From NCBI GenBank assembly GCA_028564675.1, contig JAOVVO010000243.1, positions 1 through 64,000 on the forward strand: 64,000 nt of DNA. The letters are read 5' to 3'. Made by a program: the position numbers and the translations under genes. This DNA is from Onchocerca lupi (lineage: Eukaryota > Nematoda > Chromadorea > Rhabditida > Onchocercidae). Positions 13,701 to 29,100 of the stretch are shown piece by piece (position 1 is the stretch's first letter; every line of letters starts with the position of its first letter). The notes below the pieces were generated by a model that was not told the origin of the DNA, searched no databases, and was given only the letters and a program-made list of their open reading frames with translations.

Positions 13701-16700
13701 AGAGATGCACTATTATTCGTCTCGAAGAATAACGAAAAGAAAGGGAATTTTGGTATCTTTCGATTTAAACTTTTACAAATAAATGCTTAATTTTGCAACA
13801 GCAATAGCTGTTACTGAATTTACACAAATTTAGTAATTTAGTAATTTAAATTAAGTTTTTGCTCATACGAACAACTGAAGAAAATGGAAACTTACTTGTT
13901 TCAACAATTCGACAAATAAAAACAATAAAAGTAATTTCGCTCTTATTTTAAAAATTTTGAAAATTTGTCGTTTCCAGAAGGAAATAACTGATCATTTAAT
14001 GATCATTAATGTTCAAAACATTTGATTGAATGACTTTTTCCTAATAAAATGAAATTTTTTTTTATGTATAAGTAAAGAAATTATGAATTAAAACGTTCTT
14101 GGAAATATAAATAACATTCTGCAAGACAAGAATTGAATAGCACCTTAAATTAAATAATTTAATTAAGTTATTTAAAGTAATTAGATCAATTAAATTATCC
14201 AAACAGGTAATTAAACCAATATCATGAGCATATGATTCATGGATATATTGATATGAAAAGAATTTAAACAAAATTAAGAAAGTTCAAACTTTATTATTTG
14301 AGCCTTCAAATTCCTTTGCATCATATCATTATCAAGTGTACATATTCTTATGTTTGAAAAAGTTCTTACGGAAAACCGAAAATTTTTTCACAAATTAATG
14401 GAAAAAAAACTTCAAAATTGGTTATAACTTGCAAAAATGAAAAAAAAAAGTGTCCTGAAGACAAAATTTTGTTGTTAATTTTTTAGAAATAAAAATTGTC
14501 AAAAAAAAAAAAAAGACAGAGTGGTAGATAGAAAATAGTTTTGAAATTGCAGAGAACAAACGAGCAAATGGACAGTGATTGAAATAAAATGTTATAATTT
14601 ATAGTTCGAAATTCAACTGTTGGGATTTACTGAGGGCTATAAAAGTACAATTGAGAATATATTTGATTGATATGTAAGGATATGGAAGAATGATAAGAGG
14701 AAGTTTTATCAGATTCGATGTGAAATGATGAATATATAAGGCCTAGGCTAAGACTAATGATAACAAGAAGTTTCAGGCTTACTGAAAGATAAGCTGTCAT
14801 GAATTGTTGAAATTATTTAAAACTTTTGTAATTCAGTATTTCAATAACTAATAATTATACGTTTTATCTTGTTAGAAGTGATGAGCAAATATTTCTTCTT
14901 CTTTCTTGTTTTGAACAAAAAATGAATTAAATAGTCCTTCTGTTGATGGAAAAATGGATCGTTTTAATTTTTTTTTTTTATTTTATTTTTCTCTGTTTGT
15001 ATTATGATTCATCGTTTTTGTAATATAACGTTTCTCATACTTTGAAATTTTCTTATTTTCTTTTGCTACTTCAGCAGTTTTGACAAGAGTTAATGATTGA
15101 TTTGACTGATTTCAGGATTTCAAAAAATCATCGACAGATTTATTCATAATTTTTGACTTTATTACTTGATATTATATCAGATAATTTAATCAAAAACTGG
15201 GTTAATTGTTTTTATAATGACTAAATTACAAATTTTGAGCATGCTAAAGATTTATGTCGTTAGTTGTGCATATTAAATTTTACTAAATTAATTCAATTTG
15301 CTAACTGTATTTGTAAAATTACACTAATTTATTATTTATATTAATATACTTGCTTTAATGCATTATTTAATAATCCGATAGTCTACAAAGAAGGTCAAAT
15401 ATCTTCATCGTACGGTAAATGATAATTTTACCGATTAAATCTTTATCCAACATTTAATTATTTATAAATGATTATTTTTTTTCAGTAAATATGTCGATTG
15501 TTTCTTAATGTTTTCGTATTGAATCAAAATTGATTTCTATTATCATTAAAACTTCTTGTCAATTTTTTGCAGCAATTTTAAATTCATCATTTAATGATTT
15601 TTAGATTCGTTTTTCTCTGATTCGACCAATCTCCCAGAATATGCAGTAATATCCAAATGATTTTATCCAACTTTTTTCTCAATTTATATTTTGAAATATT
15701 TCATTATGTTCAATTTTTTTCCCTAGGTTTGTATTATTACTATTATTATGCATTCGTTTGCAGTCAGCATTCTATTGATTTATCCATTATTTGTGTTATA
15801 GTAATTATGTGATGTTTATAATCAGCTTGAGAGAATTTTTTCCAATTAATGATGAGATAATTAATATTTTCACTACACTCATTGTATATATCTACATCTA
15901 TACTAATTAATGATTTTTTCAAGTTTTCCTCTGATCCGCTTTTCTATCAAATCTTTTCTCACTGAAATGAGAGTTTCATCATTCATTTCAAATGTATTGA
16001 ATGAAGATTTCTATCTTTTATTGATGGATTTTTTTTTTTTTTTTTAGTTTTTCCATTTTACATCATATTTTTTTCGTTTCTTTCCTTCTTATTTTTGCCA
16101 TTGGTGCATAGGTGAGAATTTATAGCTGCGGGAATAGTTTATTAATTCTCGGAATATTCAAGAAATCATAAATTGAGAGAAGAGAATATGAAAGAAAACT
16201 AACCTATTAAAGTGTCAATTTGAAATTGGGTCATTCAACATTATCAATAGTCCATTCACATTTATCATAATAAATGGAAGGAATTTGAGAGCACTCAATT
16301 AGAATATAAATGTAAAAGTTATTCATACTATGAAATAAATTGGTTTTTTGTTTTTTTTTTTTTGAAAGAAAAGAAACAGTATGTAACAAAATGTTATATA
16401 ATTTACTACAAGAGATAAAATTGGTAGGAATAAAAGCAAGTTAAATTTATAAATTGTACTAAATGACAAATCAGATATTATGAAATATCAGAATTTGTTA
16501 AATTTATTGTAATATCTTGGAATTTTCCCATTTAAATTTCAAAGCAAAATTATAAGAATTGTGCTGATAGGATAATGAAGATTAATATATCAATACATAA
16601 ATTGCTAAATAGTAAAATTCGCTTCCAGACTGAAATAAAATAAATTATCAAATGTTGATCATTCTCAAAGAAATTCATAAAAGAAATGTATTCCTTTCTT

Positions 16701-19700
16701 GATAACTATAGCATTTACATTTATCAAAGTAAGTTAGACAGGAAAATGGCATTTGTTATGTAAATAAACCAGAATTTAACCATGTTAAAGCACAATTTCG
16801 ATATCATTGATCAAAGCATTAGCAATGTGCAAATCGTTGTTAGCAAGAAGCTATCAGAACTAAAATATCACAAAATGTACGATTTAAATATTTCACTGAA
16901 TTTAATATGATAAAATTAAAGATAGTTGTTTTGAAAATACGGAATTTGATAGTGCAGATAAGTCGGTTTACAACAAATTGAAATGTTTACTACGGCAATG
17001 AACCAGCGATGAGAATGTGATCGAAACAATATGGTCAAAGTGACGAAAGTATAATAATTTAAGACATTATTTGCTATTGTGAATGAATGAGAAATGATAA
17101 ATAATGTAATATCGAATAAGAGGTATTATTGCCTTTCATCTGGTGTAATGATAGAAATGATGAGATTTATTATCGCCTTGAATTTACAATTTCCACCAAA
17201 TATGAATCCATCTATATCTATTCATATCAATTAATTTTAATTGGTTTTGTCAATTAATTAATTCGATTCCGTACAATAATGAAGATTATTTAATTTAATT
17301 TCGTATAATAAAAAAATTCATACTTTTATTTTTAAATTTTACCAGTATTTATTTTCTAAAAAAAATCATATTTAAAACTAACTTTAAAATATATGCATGA
17401 TTTTCTCACTGCTCCTGATATATTGAAATAATTAGAAATTCTAAAATCATTTTATCATAGTCATCGTCACATTTTCGAATCACTTATCAAATTGATTCAT
17501 CAGAATTCACCATTTTGACTATTTTCAATTGTGTTTGTATGTGTTATGTATGATATACTTCATTATATTTTTTTGAAATTTTACTATTAAATGGTACAAT
17601 TGTTGAGAGCAACGATTCATCAGCTTTCTGAAAGCATCACAATTTACCGTATCCAGATATCAATCATAATTAATATAGTTTGATTGCTTAACTGTTAATT
17701 CAAATTTGTTTTTTTTTTTTTAAATTTGATTTGATTTTTTTAAATTCAATTTTATTTTTTTATTTTTTTTTTTTGCATGCTTGAAAAGCTCATACAAAAA
17801 GAAAAAATAAAAGAAATAGAGCATTATATTTTTTGTTCTTTTGAAACATTATTATCTCACTTGATGATTCAATATATATTAAAAAAATAAGAAATTGAAG
17901 TTTTATGGAAAATATTTGGAAAATATATTATATATTATTAAAATTTTCAAAAATTCAAAGAATTTTCTAATTTAATAATGATAGTTATTATTTTTCCTCT
18001 TTTTTTCGGAAAAAAATTTAGAGATGAACAGTTGAAAGAAATTCTGTCATGCATATTCCGCCATTAAATGATAGCCTTTTGTTTTGCGTTAGAAAACTTT
18101 AAAAAATGAAATAAATTAAATAAATATCTGGTAATTATCCAGTTTGAACGTTTTTTATTGGGAAAAAAACTTTAAAATAATACGATTAAATTCATCACTT
18201 CAATGATTCTTTTTCTTAGTGATCTTTTCGATGAATATTTATTTGAGTTTAAAATTGCTTCAAATTTTTCAGTGTTGCTGAAATAAATTTGAATTAATAA
18301 ACATAGTTGCATTTGACTGATTGATAAATTTTGATTGTAATAATTGTGGATTTTTTAATGTTTAAAATTAGAAAAATGTCCATTTTTATTTTAGTTCAAA
18401 TGAAAAAATAATTTCGTAAATAAAAATTCGTAATTAAGAAAATTTTTAGGTAATTCTAAAGTAGTGATTCATAAAATGAAGATTAGACTTGATAAATTTC
18501 TGTAAAAATGTACAACATGAAAAATTTTTTCTCAGTATTTACATTACTGTTGTATACTTGTGAGGTTTCTGAATTTTTTTTCAAATTGTATTTTTTGCAA
18601 ATTAAATTTGTTAAAATCGAAGTTTGGAAATTTTATGAATTCATATGCGAAAATTAATAATTTTTTTCTTTTTGCTTAGTTTACCTTTGAATGAAAATTG
18701 CCTTTTTTAATGAGGCAATAAATGCATGAAATTGTATAATCAATTATTACTATTACTATAAAAAAGTTATGCCAATGCTTCAATCAATGTTTGCAAAATC
18801 TTCAAGATTTCTTTTTAGTTTGGTAAACTTTTAGTACACTCAAAAATCATATAAATTAATCATTTCTTTCCTACAAATGTACAGTTTTCAATGTATCAAT
18901 TTTATTGGTTAAGTAAAAAAAAAAAAAAAAAACGAAATTAAAATGATTTTAATAATTTTTAACATTTTTGTCGGAAAATTTTCGTAAATGAAACTTCGTG
19001 ATGTTAATTATGGATGGTTTAATTTAAAAAGTGAATAATTGAAAAACTATTCGAATGAGGTAAGAAGTTTTTGAATTATTTCAGTAAATGAAATAGTCAA
19101 TTTTCTCATTTAATTCTTTTTTTAGACAAAATTGTCGGATATTTGAAATTTTTTTAATCCATAAAGAATGTAATAAAAGAAAGAGAAAGAATTTCAGAGC
19201 TAAATTAATGAGATGAAATAATTAGAATAATTAATAATGTACGCTAAAAACATTGACGATTGATAACTATTAAGCTTCTGATTTAATCGTTATCATAGCT
19301 TACGCATTCCTATCATCGATTAAACGGATTGTTTATCATTAATACGATTTAATAAGATTAAAGTTTTAATTTTTTATCCTCTTAGTTATTGCATTATATT
19401 TTATTGTCAGATAATTATTATTTGATATTTAAGCAATGTCTATTTAAAAATTGCCTTTTTAATTTGCGTCGTTTATTTTATCTTTGCTTATCATTTCAAT
19501 ATATTATTTTATATTGATCTTTTATTATTTATTAGCAATTATAGCAATTTTATTACTATTTGTGCCATTAATTTTGTTTTAAGTTAACACTATTATCAGA
19601 AAGAAATTGTCATGTAATGATACAATATTATCATTAATGCATCGCTTACGAAAATTCTTAATTCCGCTTATGGATCAAATTATTCAAATTCAATTTATCA

Positions 19701-20475
19701 AATTATTTGTAATTCAAGCGGTATTTAGATAATATCATATTGCTCAATTCGAAATATTATTTAGAAAAGAATGAAATAACTAGCAAATGTTAATTATGGA
19801 TAAAATTTGTATTGTAATTAAAAAGCTATTTAAAATGAGTTCTATTAGTTTATCAATTATATTATTTTTTGTTAATTAAAATAGCTGAAATTATGAAAAG
19901 TATGCTGAAAAATGTTTGAAATTAATACTGTCAAATAAAAGTTTGGAGAAGAAAAGATGACAATAGGTGTCTATTACTGTGAATTTTGAATTTTGAGATA
20001 TTCAAAATATTTGAAATCATTTACTACATCGATTCATTAGTTCCTCTCTTTTATATTAATCAAACTTATACTTTGTATAAATTTAAATTTCATTCGTTCC
20101 AGGTATATTCTAAATATTGATGCATTTTATTACATCTATTTGTAAATATAAATATGATATGACTTTTTTTTTTTACATTATTTTTCCAATTCATTATTTT
20201 GAAATTCATCTTTTATTCTACTAAAATCAGTTTCTATTTTTTTTTTTTACTAAATTAAAAATAATTTCATTAGATGGCGAAAAATTGATGAAGTAAAAAA
20301 TAATTAGAATATGTAGAAAATTTAAGGTTATCAAAACAATCCCAGAAATTATACTTAGAATTTTGATATCATTTGATATTTTTAATTGAAATCTTTTGCT
20401 CTTAAAACAATGAATAGTGATGAAAAGCGTAATCGTTATTCAAGGAAAATCAACCTTTACAACTTTGCAGTCATT

Positions 20476-20485
20476 TTGATTTCAG
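20476..20485 (+). promoter_or_regulatory. Candidate spliced-leader or 5' UTR acceptor before aquaporin exon 1
   Basis: A good acceptor (ttgatttcag, ending at 20485) lies 39 bases before the ATG at 20525, with no coding exon upstream. It is consistent with spliced-leader addition, but this cannot be shown from DNA alone. Confidence 0.35.
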
Positions 20486-20524
20486 AGACAATTAACTTAA
20501 ACGAATCTCAAAAAATCGATAAAT

Positions 20525-23500
20525 ATGGAACAAGTTGCGCCGAAAGAGGAAAACAATGTTAAACCATTTATTACTGATATGCCGATCGTTGCTAATACTC
20601 CGGTAAGTAATTATTTGCCAGTAAAATCTCTAAAAAGTTTCAGAAATCCTAGCAATTGAAAATTTAAAATTTTATTCTCTAAACTTCGACTTGAAGCAAT
20701 CATATTGTAAAGACGTCGTAACAATTGTAATAAGAACTATTGAATGTTACAGCGAGATAGGAACTTTTTAAAACTAATCAATAATTTTCATATTTGGACA
20801 TCATTTATATCTAAAAAATACGAAAGAATTTTTGCAATCTGTTTCAAATATTTCCTTAAAACTTGGTTGTTTAATTCACTGCAACGCAAAAAAAAAAATG
20901 CCAAAAACTTAAGTTTTTTCAAAATGATTCCAAAGAACGTTTTTCATTGTTTTTTAAGTATTTAATTCAATTATTTTCTTAAAACTTGGTTGTTTAATTC
21001 ATTGCAATATTTAATTGTTAAATAATGCTAACATATGGTGAATGTATTTATATTGCAAAAAAATTCAACAATAAACTAAAAAGCAATTAAGCCAAAAATA
21101 TAAATCAGAAATATAAAATCGGAAATATGAGTCATTTGATTAACATATCCCATTAATCTAGTAAATTGATAAATTGATATCGATAGCAATCAGTCGATCT
21201 ATATGCTTCACGATGAACGGATGTATTAATAGATTTAAATTCACCAATTATTGCTTATTCGTAAATAAATCCTTTTATGCTAAATGATTAGTCTATTCCA
21301 TTCATCTATTTGCCAGATGTTATTTTCTCGAGAATTGTCTTGAAAATGTTAATTTTGATTTGCAACATTTTATTTATGACTTTCTATCCTGCCAGATGTC
21401 TTTTTATCATAATTTATAAGTTTCATTGCTTGAATTTCTGTTATAATATTATTTAAAATTTACGCGATTCTTTTTTTTCATATTTAATTTTTTTCAATTC
21501 AATTTCTTCATGCATCTTTCTGCTGTCAAAAAAGTTCGCAATTTTATTGATTTTTAACCTCACATCTTATTTTTATTTCAATACTTAATAAATTACAAAA
21601 TTTTAAAGAAACATAGAACTTGGGAATTTTTGAGATTAAAAGTTTGACGTTAATAGTCAACGGATGATAATTTTGAAATATTTAGGGAAAAAATTTTAAA
21701 TCCAGAAAAAAATTTCAGAAAAAAAAGGAATCATTCTGTTCTAAAACGAATTATTTGGATCAAATGCATTATTGTATCATCAGTAGATCCTTAAAGTTAA
21801 TTACAATTTTCAGCGGTAATTGTGAAATAAAAATGAACTTAAATTAAAAAAAAAAAAAAAAAAAAAGGAAATGATTGTAATTTTTTTAATTTCCATTTTC
21901 GAATATTTGCAAAAATTTTTCAATAGAATGGAATAGAAAGAAAAAATTTGTTCTGATTGTGTCATTCTTTTAATTCTCATCATTTAAGAATAATTTGAGA
22001 AAAATGAAAAATAAAAAATAGAATACAATTTATTTCTTTATTGATGATTCAAATCCTACATCTCTTTTATAATTTTAGAACGAATTATTTTCTAGAATTA
22101 TTACAACAGAATTAATTAATTTTTGCAATTCTTTTTTTAAAGAAACAAAATTTTTGATGATCTATTAACATGCATGCAAAATATGCAAATACATTGAACT
22201 TGCAATTCTTGTAATCTACTTAAACATTCTATTTGCACATGCAAATCATTTGCAATGCAAATAAAATGTTTACATACTGATTGTAAAATATATATGCTAT
22301 CCTTTGAATTGAGAATGTAAAATATATTCATTCCCAATTTTACGCTTTCTTTCTTTCTTCATATTTCAAACTAAAAATTGATTATGGTAACATTCATTGA
22401 ATGTGCGTAATTAAATTGTAAGAAATTTAAAAAATTTACACTACTCATTACATTTAAATATAAGATAGTAGTCACCTTGCGATTCATTCGATCTTTGTTT
22501 CTTACGAAATTTCTTGTTATCTTAAATCAATCATTTCGCTCAAATAATTCTTTATATTTGAATTTATTGATTAAAACTTACTTGTAGAATGCAAATTTGA
22601 TATCAATTAATTGATTTGTGGCATATAAAAAAAGAAAAAGGAAAAAAAAAAACCATATGGTTTATTTTCTAAAGAACGATAATGATACTAGCCTTTTTGT
22701 TTTTCTCGACTATTTTGCTAGAATTTAAAATGTTAGGAAAAAGTTAAATGATGCTTTTCTGAAGGGTAATTAAATTGAAAATGGAATTAAATTGTACCGC
22801 CGGTTTATTATTTCGTATAAATAAGAAAAATGAATGATGAGCGAGATTTTTTCGTTTTTTTTTTTTTTTTTTTTCTATAGAATTTTGCCGAAAAAATAAA
22901 TTAAAAATATAATTAAATGAAATTTTTTTTAAATGAATCAAATCAAGCAAATGAATTTAGCCTTTCACGTAGAAGATTTTCAATTAATTACTTTCAGAAA
23001 ATCTAATCTGTCCATTTCAACACATTTATAATTCTGCCCTTTCAATCCATTTATATCACAATATTTTTTCCCATCTTATCAAGAGCAGAATTTTTCTTGT
23101 ATTTTCATCTCCAAACAAGAACTAAACAATTAATTCCAATGCTAAAATTAAAATTGATCGATTTTTTTTTCCTGTTAAACTGCAAATTCTTAAATATTTG
23201 TCTCAGATCATTTGTCATTTCATATTAAATAATTCAGTCATTTTTTGTTCTCTTTTTTGGAATGAAAAAAAAAAGTAATCGCAATAATAATTGGTTAAAG
23301 AACACTCAAAAATGAAATGATTGCAGTAAAGAACATTCGAAAAAAATTCTAATTTTGAAATTAATGAATGGTTCAAAATTTTTTCGAATTCAAGAATCGT
23401 TTTAAAGCCATACTTGTGAAATGAATAAAATATCGAAAGACGTCAAATAAATTTCCTTTGATTATTCTAAAACTTCATAAAAATTTATCAAAATGAAAGA

Positions 23501-26079
23501 ATTGAATGAGAAAATGAAGATTAATACTCTCGAAAGTTTGTGCAAGACAAAATTCGAGCTTCAAAACATTTCTTGGAATCAATTTGAATGTATTTTTTGC
23601 ATATTTTATTGAAGATTTGCCCTTGAATTTGATGTCAACGCCATCAGAACATCAAACGATTGAATTTTTTCATTTTAAATTTTTTTTTTTTTTTTGTAAC
23701 TTCTTTTTTTCTCCATTTGTTACCAGATATGTTATTTTATATTTATCGGATATTCTAATATTGAAAGTTTGAACTCACATTAATAGTTCATTTTTGTGTA
23801 ATATTTTTTATATAAACAAAAAAAAAAAAGGAAAAAAAAATGTGCAAAAAAGAAATGAAAAAGAATGAAAAGGAAAAGAAGACAAAACAATGAGAAAACT
23901 TTTAAAGAGTTAATTAATCATCAATCACTAATTAGTGCAATTTTGTAGTCTTAAATGCCAAAGAAATCTTACCAAGATAATATATCTCGCATACATTCTA
24001 TCCGAAAATCATAATAAGACAATATCACACATCTATTCTACCTGAGAATTTTAAATAAGGTAATATCTCATATTTATTTCACCTGAGAATTTTAGTAAGA
24101 TAATGTCTCATATTTATTCCACCTGGAAATTTTAATTACATAGCATCTAATATTCATTTTATTGCTGAAAATTATTCATTATAATGATATTATTTTGACG
24201 AATTTCAATAAAATTTCAATATTCATTTAACAGTTGCTATTAAAGGTTAATGAATCATTTCACTTTTTTTTTTTTTTTTTTTTATTGCTTTCTTGTCTTG
24301 ATAAAAAGTGGCACATAGTTGTAATGTTATAAAAGTTATTCATCTGATGTTTTCTTTTCATTTTCCTTCATTTTTCTATGTTCAATTTTATTAATTTAAC
24401 AACGCAAAATGAAACGATATGACTTTTTTTTTTTTCTTTTTTCTTTTTGTTACCTTCTGATTTTTGAGCAATTCATTAATGTGTGTTCTCAAACTGCGAT
24501 TAAAAGTTTTTTCTTTTTCTTTTCTTTTTTTTTTTTTTTTTAAATGAAATATTGCTGAAAATAGACGTGAACATATTTTTTAAAGATTGATCATACTTTA
24601 ATGCCATCAACACTAATTAATATTGCAACAAAGTTTGCCAAATTTTGCTTGCTGAATCCGAAATGTTGAAATAATTTATATGGATGTTATTGAAATGAAA
24701 TGAAATGAAATGAAATGGAAGAGAGATGAAAATGAAATTGATCGATGGTTAAATTTGTGCTCTCTGCTCCTAGATAGCATAGAAATAAAATTGCAATGGA
24801 AAAATTATCATTCATCATCGGAAAGATGCTTGATAGTTTTTAGATAAATTCATTTCACGGAATTATCAAATGCTTTTCAATTGCAATAAAATCGGATATG
24901 CATGAAAGTATTATAAATGAATTGGACAGGACAATTTGACAATTTTTCCATTTTTATTTGTCAATCCATTTGTTTGTTTGCAGACGATTTTGGCAAATTG
25001 AAAGGAAAAATTCACATAGAGAATTATCATCCATTTAAGATCTGAAATAATCCATTTTACATTTTTGTATTGATATTTTAAATTTTCTAAATTTCAAATG
25101 ATATTGTCTTTAATGATATCATGTAATTAAATTGATAGCATTAATGATTAAAAATTTTTTCTCTCTCCACATTTCATGTCACAACGAACAATTACGTTGT
25201 ACTGTAGATGCATTGAATAATCATTGAAATTCAAATGGATCAATTAAATTTTGATAATTAAATTAACCAAATAAATTTTGATTGATATTTAGATGAATAA
25301 AATGAATTGTATTTTATAAAAAAATTGCAGAAATGTAAAAAAGACGAGAAAAAAAAAATGATTTTTAAATGAAAAAACAAATCAAAGAATCGATCAAAAT
25401 GAATCGTGTTTGATGGCTTTTTCTAAAAGATATGTTTAAATTGTAAATTTTTAGTGAAAAGTTTGAATTTTTTTTTTTTTTTAATAATAATAGATGATGA
25501 TTTATTCTTATTTTGAAACGATTTATAAGACATAGTCTAACATTTTGAATATATTTTTCAGCAGAAAATAGTAAACAATCTAGAACAACTGGTTTAGAAG
25601 AATTCATATCAAAACATCGTTATTATTTTGATCGATAAACATCACAATCAAATTTCATCGAAAGTATTTCATTCAAACTTATATAATTCAAAATTGAAGT
25701 ATAAATTGCTTGTTTATATTAAGAGAAGTGTAAATTGATAAAACCAATCAATACTTTATGGCCTTGACATTGCAATTATCTTGCACCTTATATGTTTACT
25801 TTGTGAGAAATGTGTTTACCTCCAAAAATTGCATCAAACATTGACAAAACAAAATTTCCCAAATTGAAACAAATTTAATCTCAAGAGAATTTGTTATGTT
25901 GCTTATTAAGCTTAACAAGATGATTAGTTCTCTATTAATGAGATACATTGATAAGAAAATTGAATTGTTTGTTTAATTTTTTTTTTCTCTTATCATTTGA
26001 ATCATAATTACACTTTTGTTTATTTGAAGAAGTATCGTTTCATTACTGTTCTTCTTTTCATATGATTAGTCAAAGTTTA

Positions 26080-26117
<38 letters not shown>

Positions 26118-29100
26118 GTGATAAAATTGTAATGTATCGTTTGGTTAAAAAAATGTGAATGATGATATTATGATTGGTGATGATTCCTCTGTTTATATTT
26201 TGAAAATCAGTAGTAATTAAAGTTGAAATAGCAATTATTTTTTTTTTTTTTTTGAGGGAGGAGAAGGAAGGATAGGAGGGCAATAAATAGAGGAAAGATG
26301 AGGACAACAATTAAGAAATGCAAGTCACATTATCGTCATCATCATCATCGATCAATAATTAGTAGTACTCGAAACTTTCTACCTACCCATCGTTGTTTAT
26401 TGTTCATTTCATTTATTCGATAAATATTCATTTATCTTCAACAGATGAATCTCTCTTAATGACTATTGATTTTCATTAGCATAATGAATTTATTGATTCA
26501 TTTAATATTCATTTATCGTCGATAGATAAATCTCTGTTATCATTTTTCATTTTCATTAGCATAATGAATTTATTGATTCATTTAATATTCATTTATCATC
26601 GACAGATAAATCTCTATTATCACTTTTGATTTTGTGTTATCATAATCAGTTAATGTGTCGTATCAGCAGCTGTTTGATAATTCTCATTAAAATGTTGCTG
26701 TGGGAAGTTTTTTATCATGGTTGACGTTTGTACCTTGTACTCATAGGTACTATTTAATAATAAAATACTTACCGCTCCTTCATTTCTTTCCATCATTGTC
26801 AACAACCTGTCAGAGGAATACGAGAAGAATGTTTTTGCTTTTACCGTATAGCAAGCAATTCATAAATATTTAATTATGATACCTTGTGAGAGGAATTATT
26901 TATCATTTAATTCAAATGATATATAAATGTTGTACAATTCACACCAGTCAAATTAAATTTCAATTTTAGAAATTTCTTCACTCTTGATTTGAAAGTTTTC
27001 AAATTTAAATTTTATTGAAAACTAATTGTTTCATTTGATAAAAATCATTTATGAAAAAGCTGTAGATAAAAAAGATAATATAGTTAATGATAAATCTTCT
27101 TATCTGACTAGTAATATTCTCGTTTCAGAATTTCTATTTTCTCGATGAAAATTTAGGTTTCAAAATTCTAGAATAATGATTAATGAGTTGAAATTATCCG
27201 AAAAAATGAAAGAAAGAAAAAATAGGATTCAGATATTTTTATATCATATAGTATTTCAGAAAATTTTCCAAAGTATTATTTCAAGGAAATACATACTACT
27301 TAAATTTTTCAAAAAAAAAAAAAAAAATCGATAAGTTTGTTTTAAAATGTTGCATATTTTTTAAAAATATGCGAGAAAGATAGCTTTTAGAATGTTATAG
27401 CAATTTTTTTGCATACATAATATATGCCTTGAAATTTCAAACATTCTTGTCACTTTTTTTTTAACAATTTTTTTTTCAGATGAAAATGCCACTGAATTTT
27501 CTTTTGCCGTTTTCAAATGATAGTTGTCTTTTAGCTTCACTTCTTTTTTTTTTTTTTTTTTAGATTTCTGATTATCACTTCGTTTGTTACAGCCGATGGC
27601 TTGCTTGGTTCAAAAGATGATTGATAAGCCAGGGGCTGCTGTTTAGAAACTTTTGGCATTTAGCATCATTTCAACAGATGAAAAATAAAATTGCATTCTC
27701 TTTGATTGCGTCCTTCTTCGATTCTTTCGAGAAAAGTCAAATCTTTCTCTTTTTTTTTTCTCTTTTCAATTCACATTTCAATAAATGACAGCTGCAACTA
27801 AATGCTTCAAAACAACTTATTTTGCTAAAATGTTGAAAACAACAACACTTCTTAATTCTGTTCCATCGAAAACTCTCATTGTAACCCGTCACTTACGTCA
27901 TTGACTCAGATTATTCGAATTAAGCGTACGTCATTTTGCTAGTTCCTTAATGTCATTCATTCAATTTTCTCGAATTCAGCATATGACATTTTGATTTAAG
28001 AAACCATCACTACAATTTTCTGTTACATCTCAAAGGTATACAATACTTAAGCATACAAATTATCGATTGAGACTACTAAATTCATGAATTCTTTTTTTTC
28101 TTGAATAAAAATTCAAAGAATTTAATATTTTATAAGCCTTTTCATATGTGTTTAGCAATAAGATGCAAAATGCGAATTAGATTGTATTGATATACCGATC
28201 AGATGTTGGAAAATTAAATTTTGAATATTTTATTGTGTCGAAAGCGATTAATTCAAATTTCAAATCTCAAATTCCTCACTTATTCATTGGGAGGCGGAAA
28301 AAAAAAGAAAAAAAGAAAAGAAAACTAAACTTTATCTTAACAATTTGTTTAGGCATCATCTTTACAAATATTATAATTTTTCTTTTATTTTGCTCTCAAA
28401 TTTGTTTTCGAAATATATTATTGTCCAAAACATTGAATGCTTAAACATTCCAAACATTACTGTATTTGCAGTACCATTCTTTTTACATTTAGAAAGAGAG
28501 AAAGAATGATGAGAGAAAAAAAAAAAAAAAAAAGAAATTTATTTTACAAAATTCTCCAGTTTTTAATTGCAATTGTTTCATCACTATCGCATCAATTTTA
28601 TTCCAATAATTATCAATCCTAAAACAACAAACAAACAAACAGCAAACAATAACAAACAACAAACAATATTCTTTGATCATATTTTTCAAGATCAAATGAT
28701 ATGATTCAATCTTTCGGAACGTTTTGAAAATTCATCTGATATTTGTCATCTTTAAAATGCAAACAAAACATTTTACCATTAATTTTCCGATTTTTCTAAT
28801 TACTTTTGCCATTTTTCGTTATATTCATATTGTCTTTTTGAATATTTTCAAACAAAATGAATCGTTCAATTTCACAAAAATATGACATTTCTGAAACAAT
28901 TTCACAGCAATGATAATAATAAAAACCAATGGGTAGAAAAATTGCGAGCGAATTTTTCATTTGCCACAATTTCATCGATAGTTATCTAATTGGTTCGCTT
29001 CGACAATCAATCATAAATATTTAATGATAGGAACGGAAAAGTCAAGAAAGCAAAACTAAGTGATAGTTATCTCTTCAATGATTGCTACCTTCCTATTCTC

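Larger units (their letters stand above)
10646..20524. other. Gene-poor stretch between the ammonium transporter and the first aquaporin
   Basis: Nearly 10 kb with no open frame, splice-linked exon or RNA gene that I can support. It holds the transporter 3' UTR, scattered poly-T and poly-A runs (for example near 13422-13475 and 16030), a short inverted repeat at 13297-13310/13329-13342, and a weak direct repeat near 11350-11450. The right end must include the promoter of the plus-strand aquaporin if exon 1 at 20525 is used. Confidence 0.6.
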
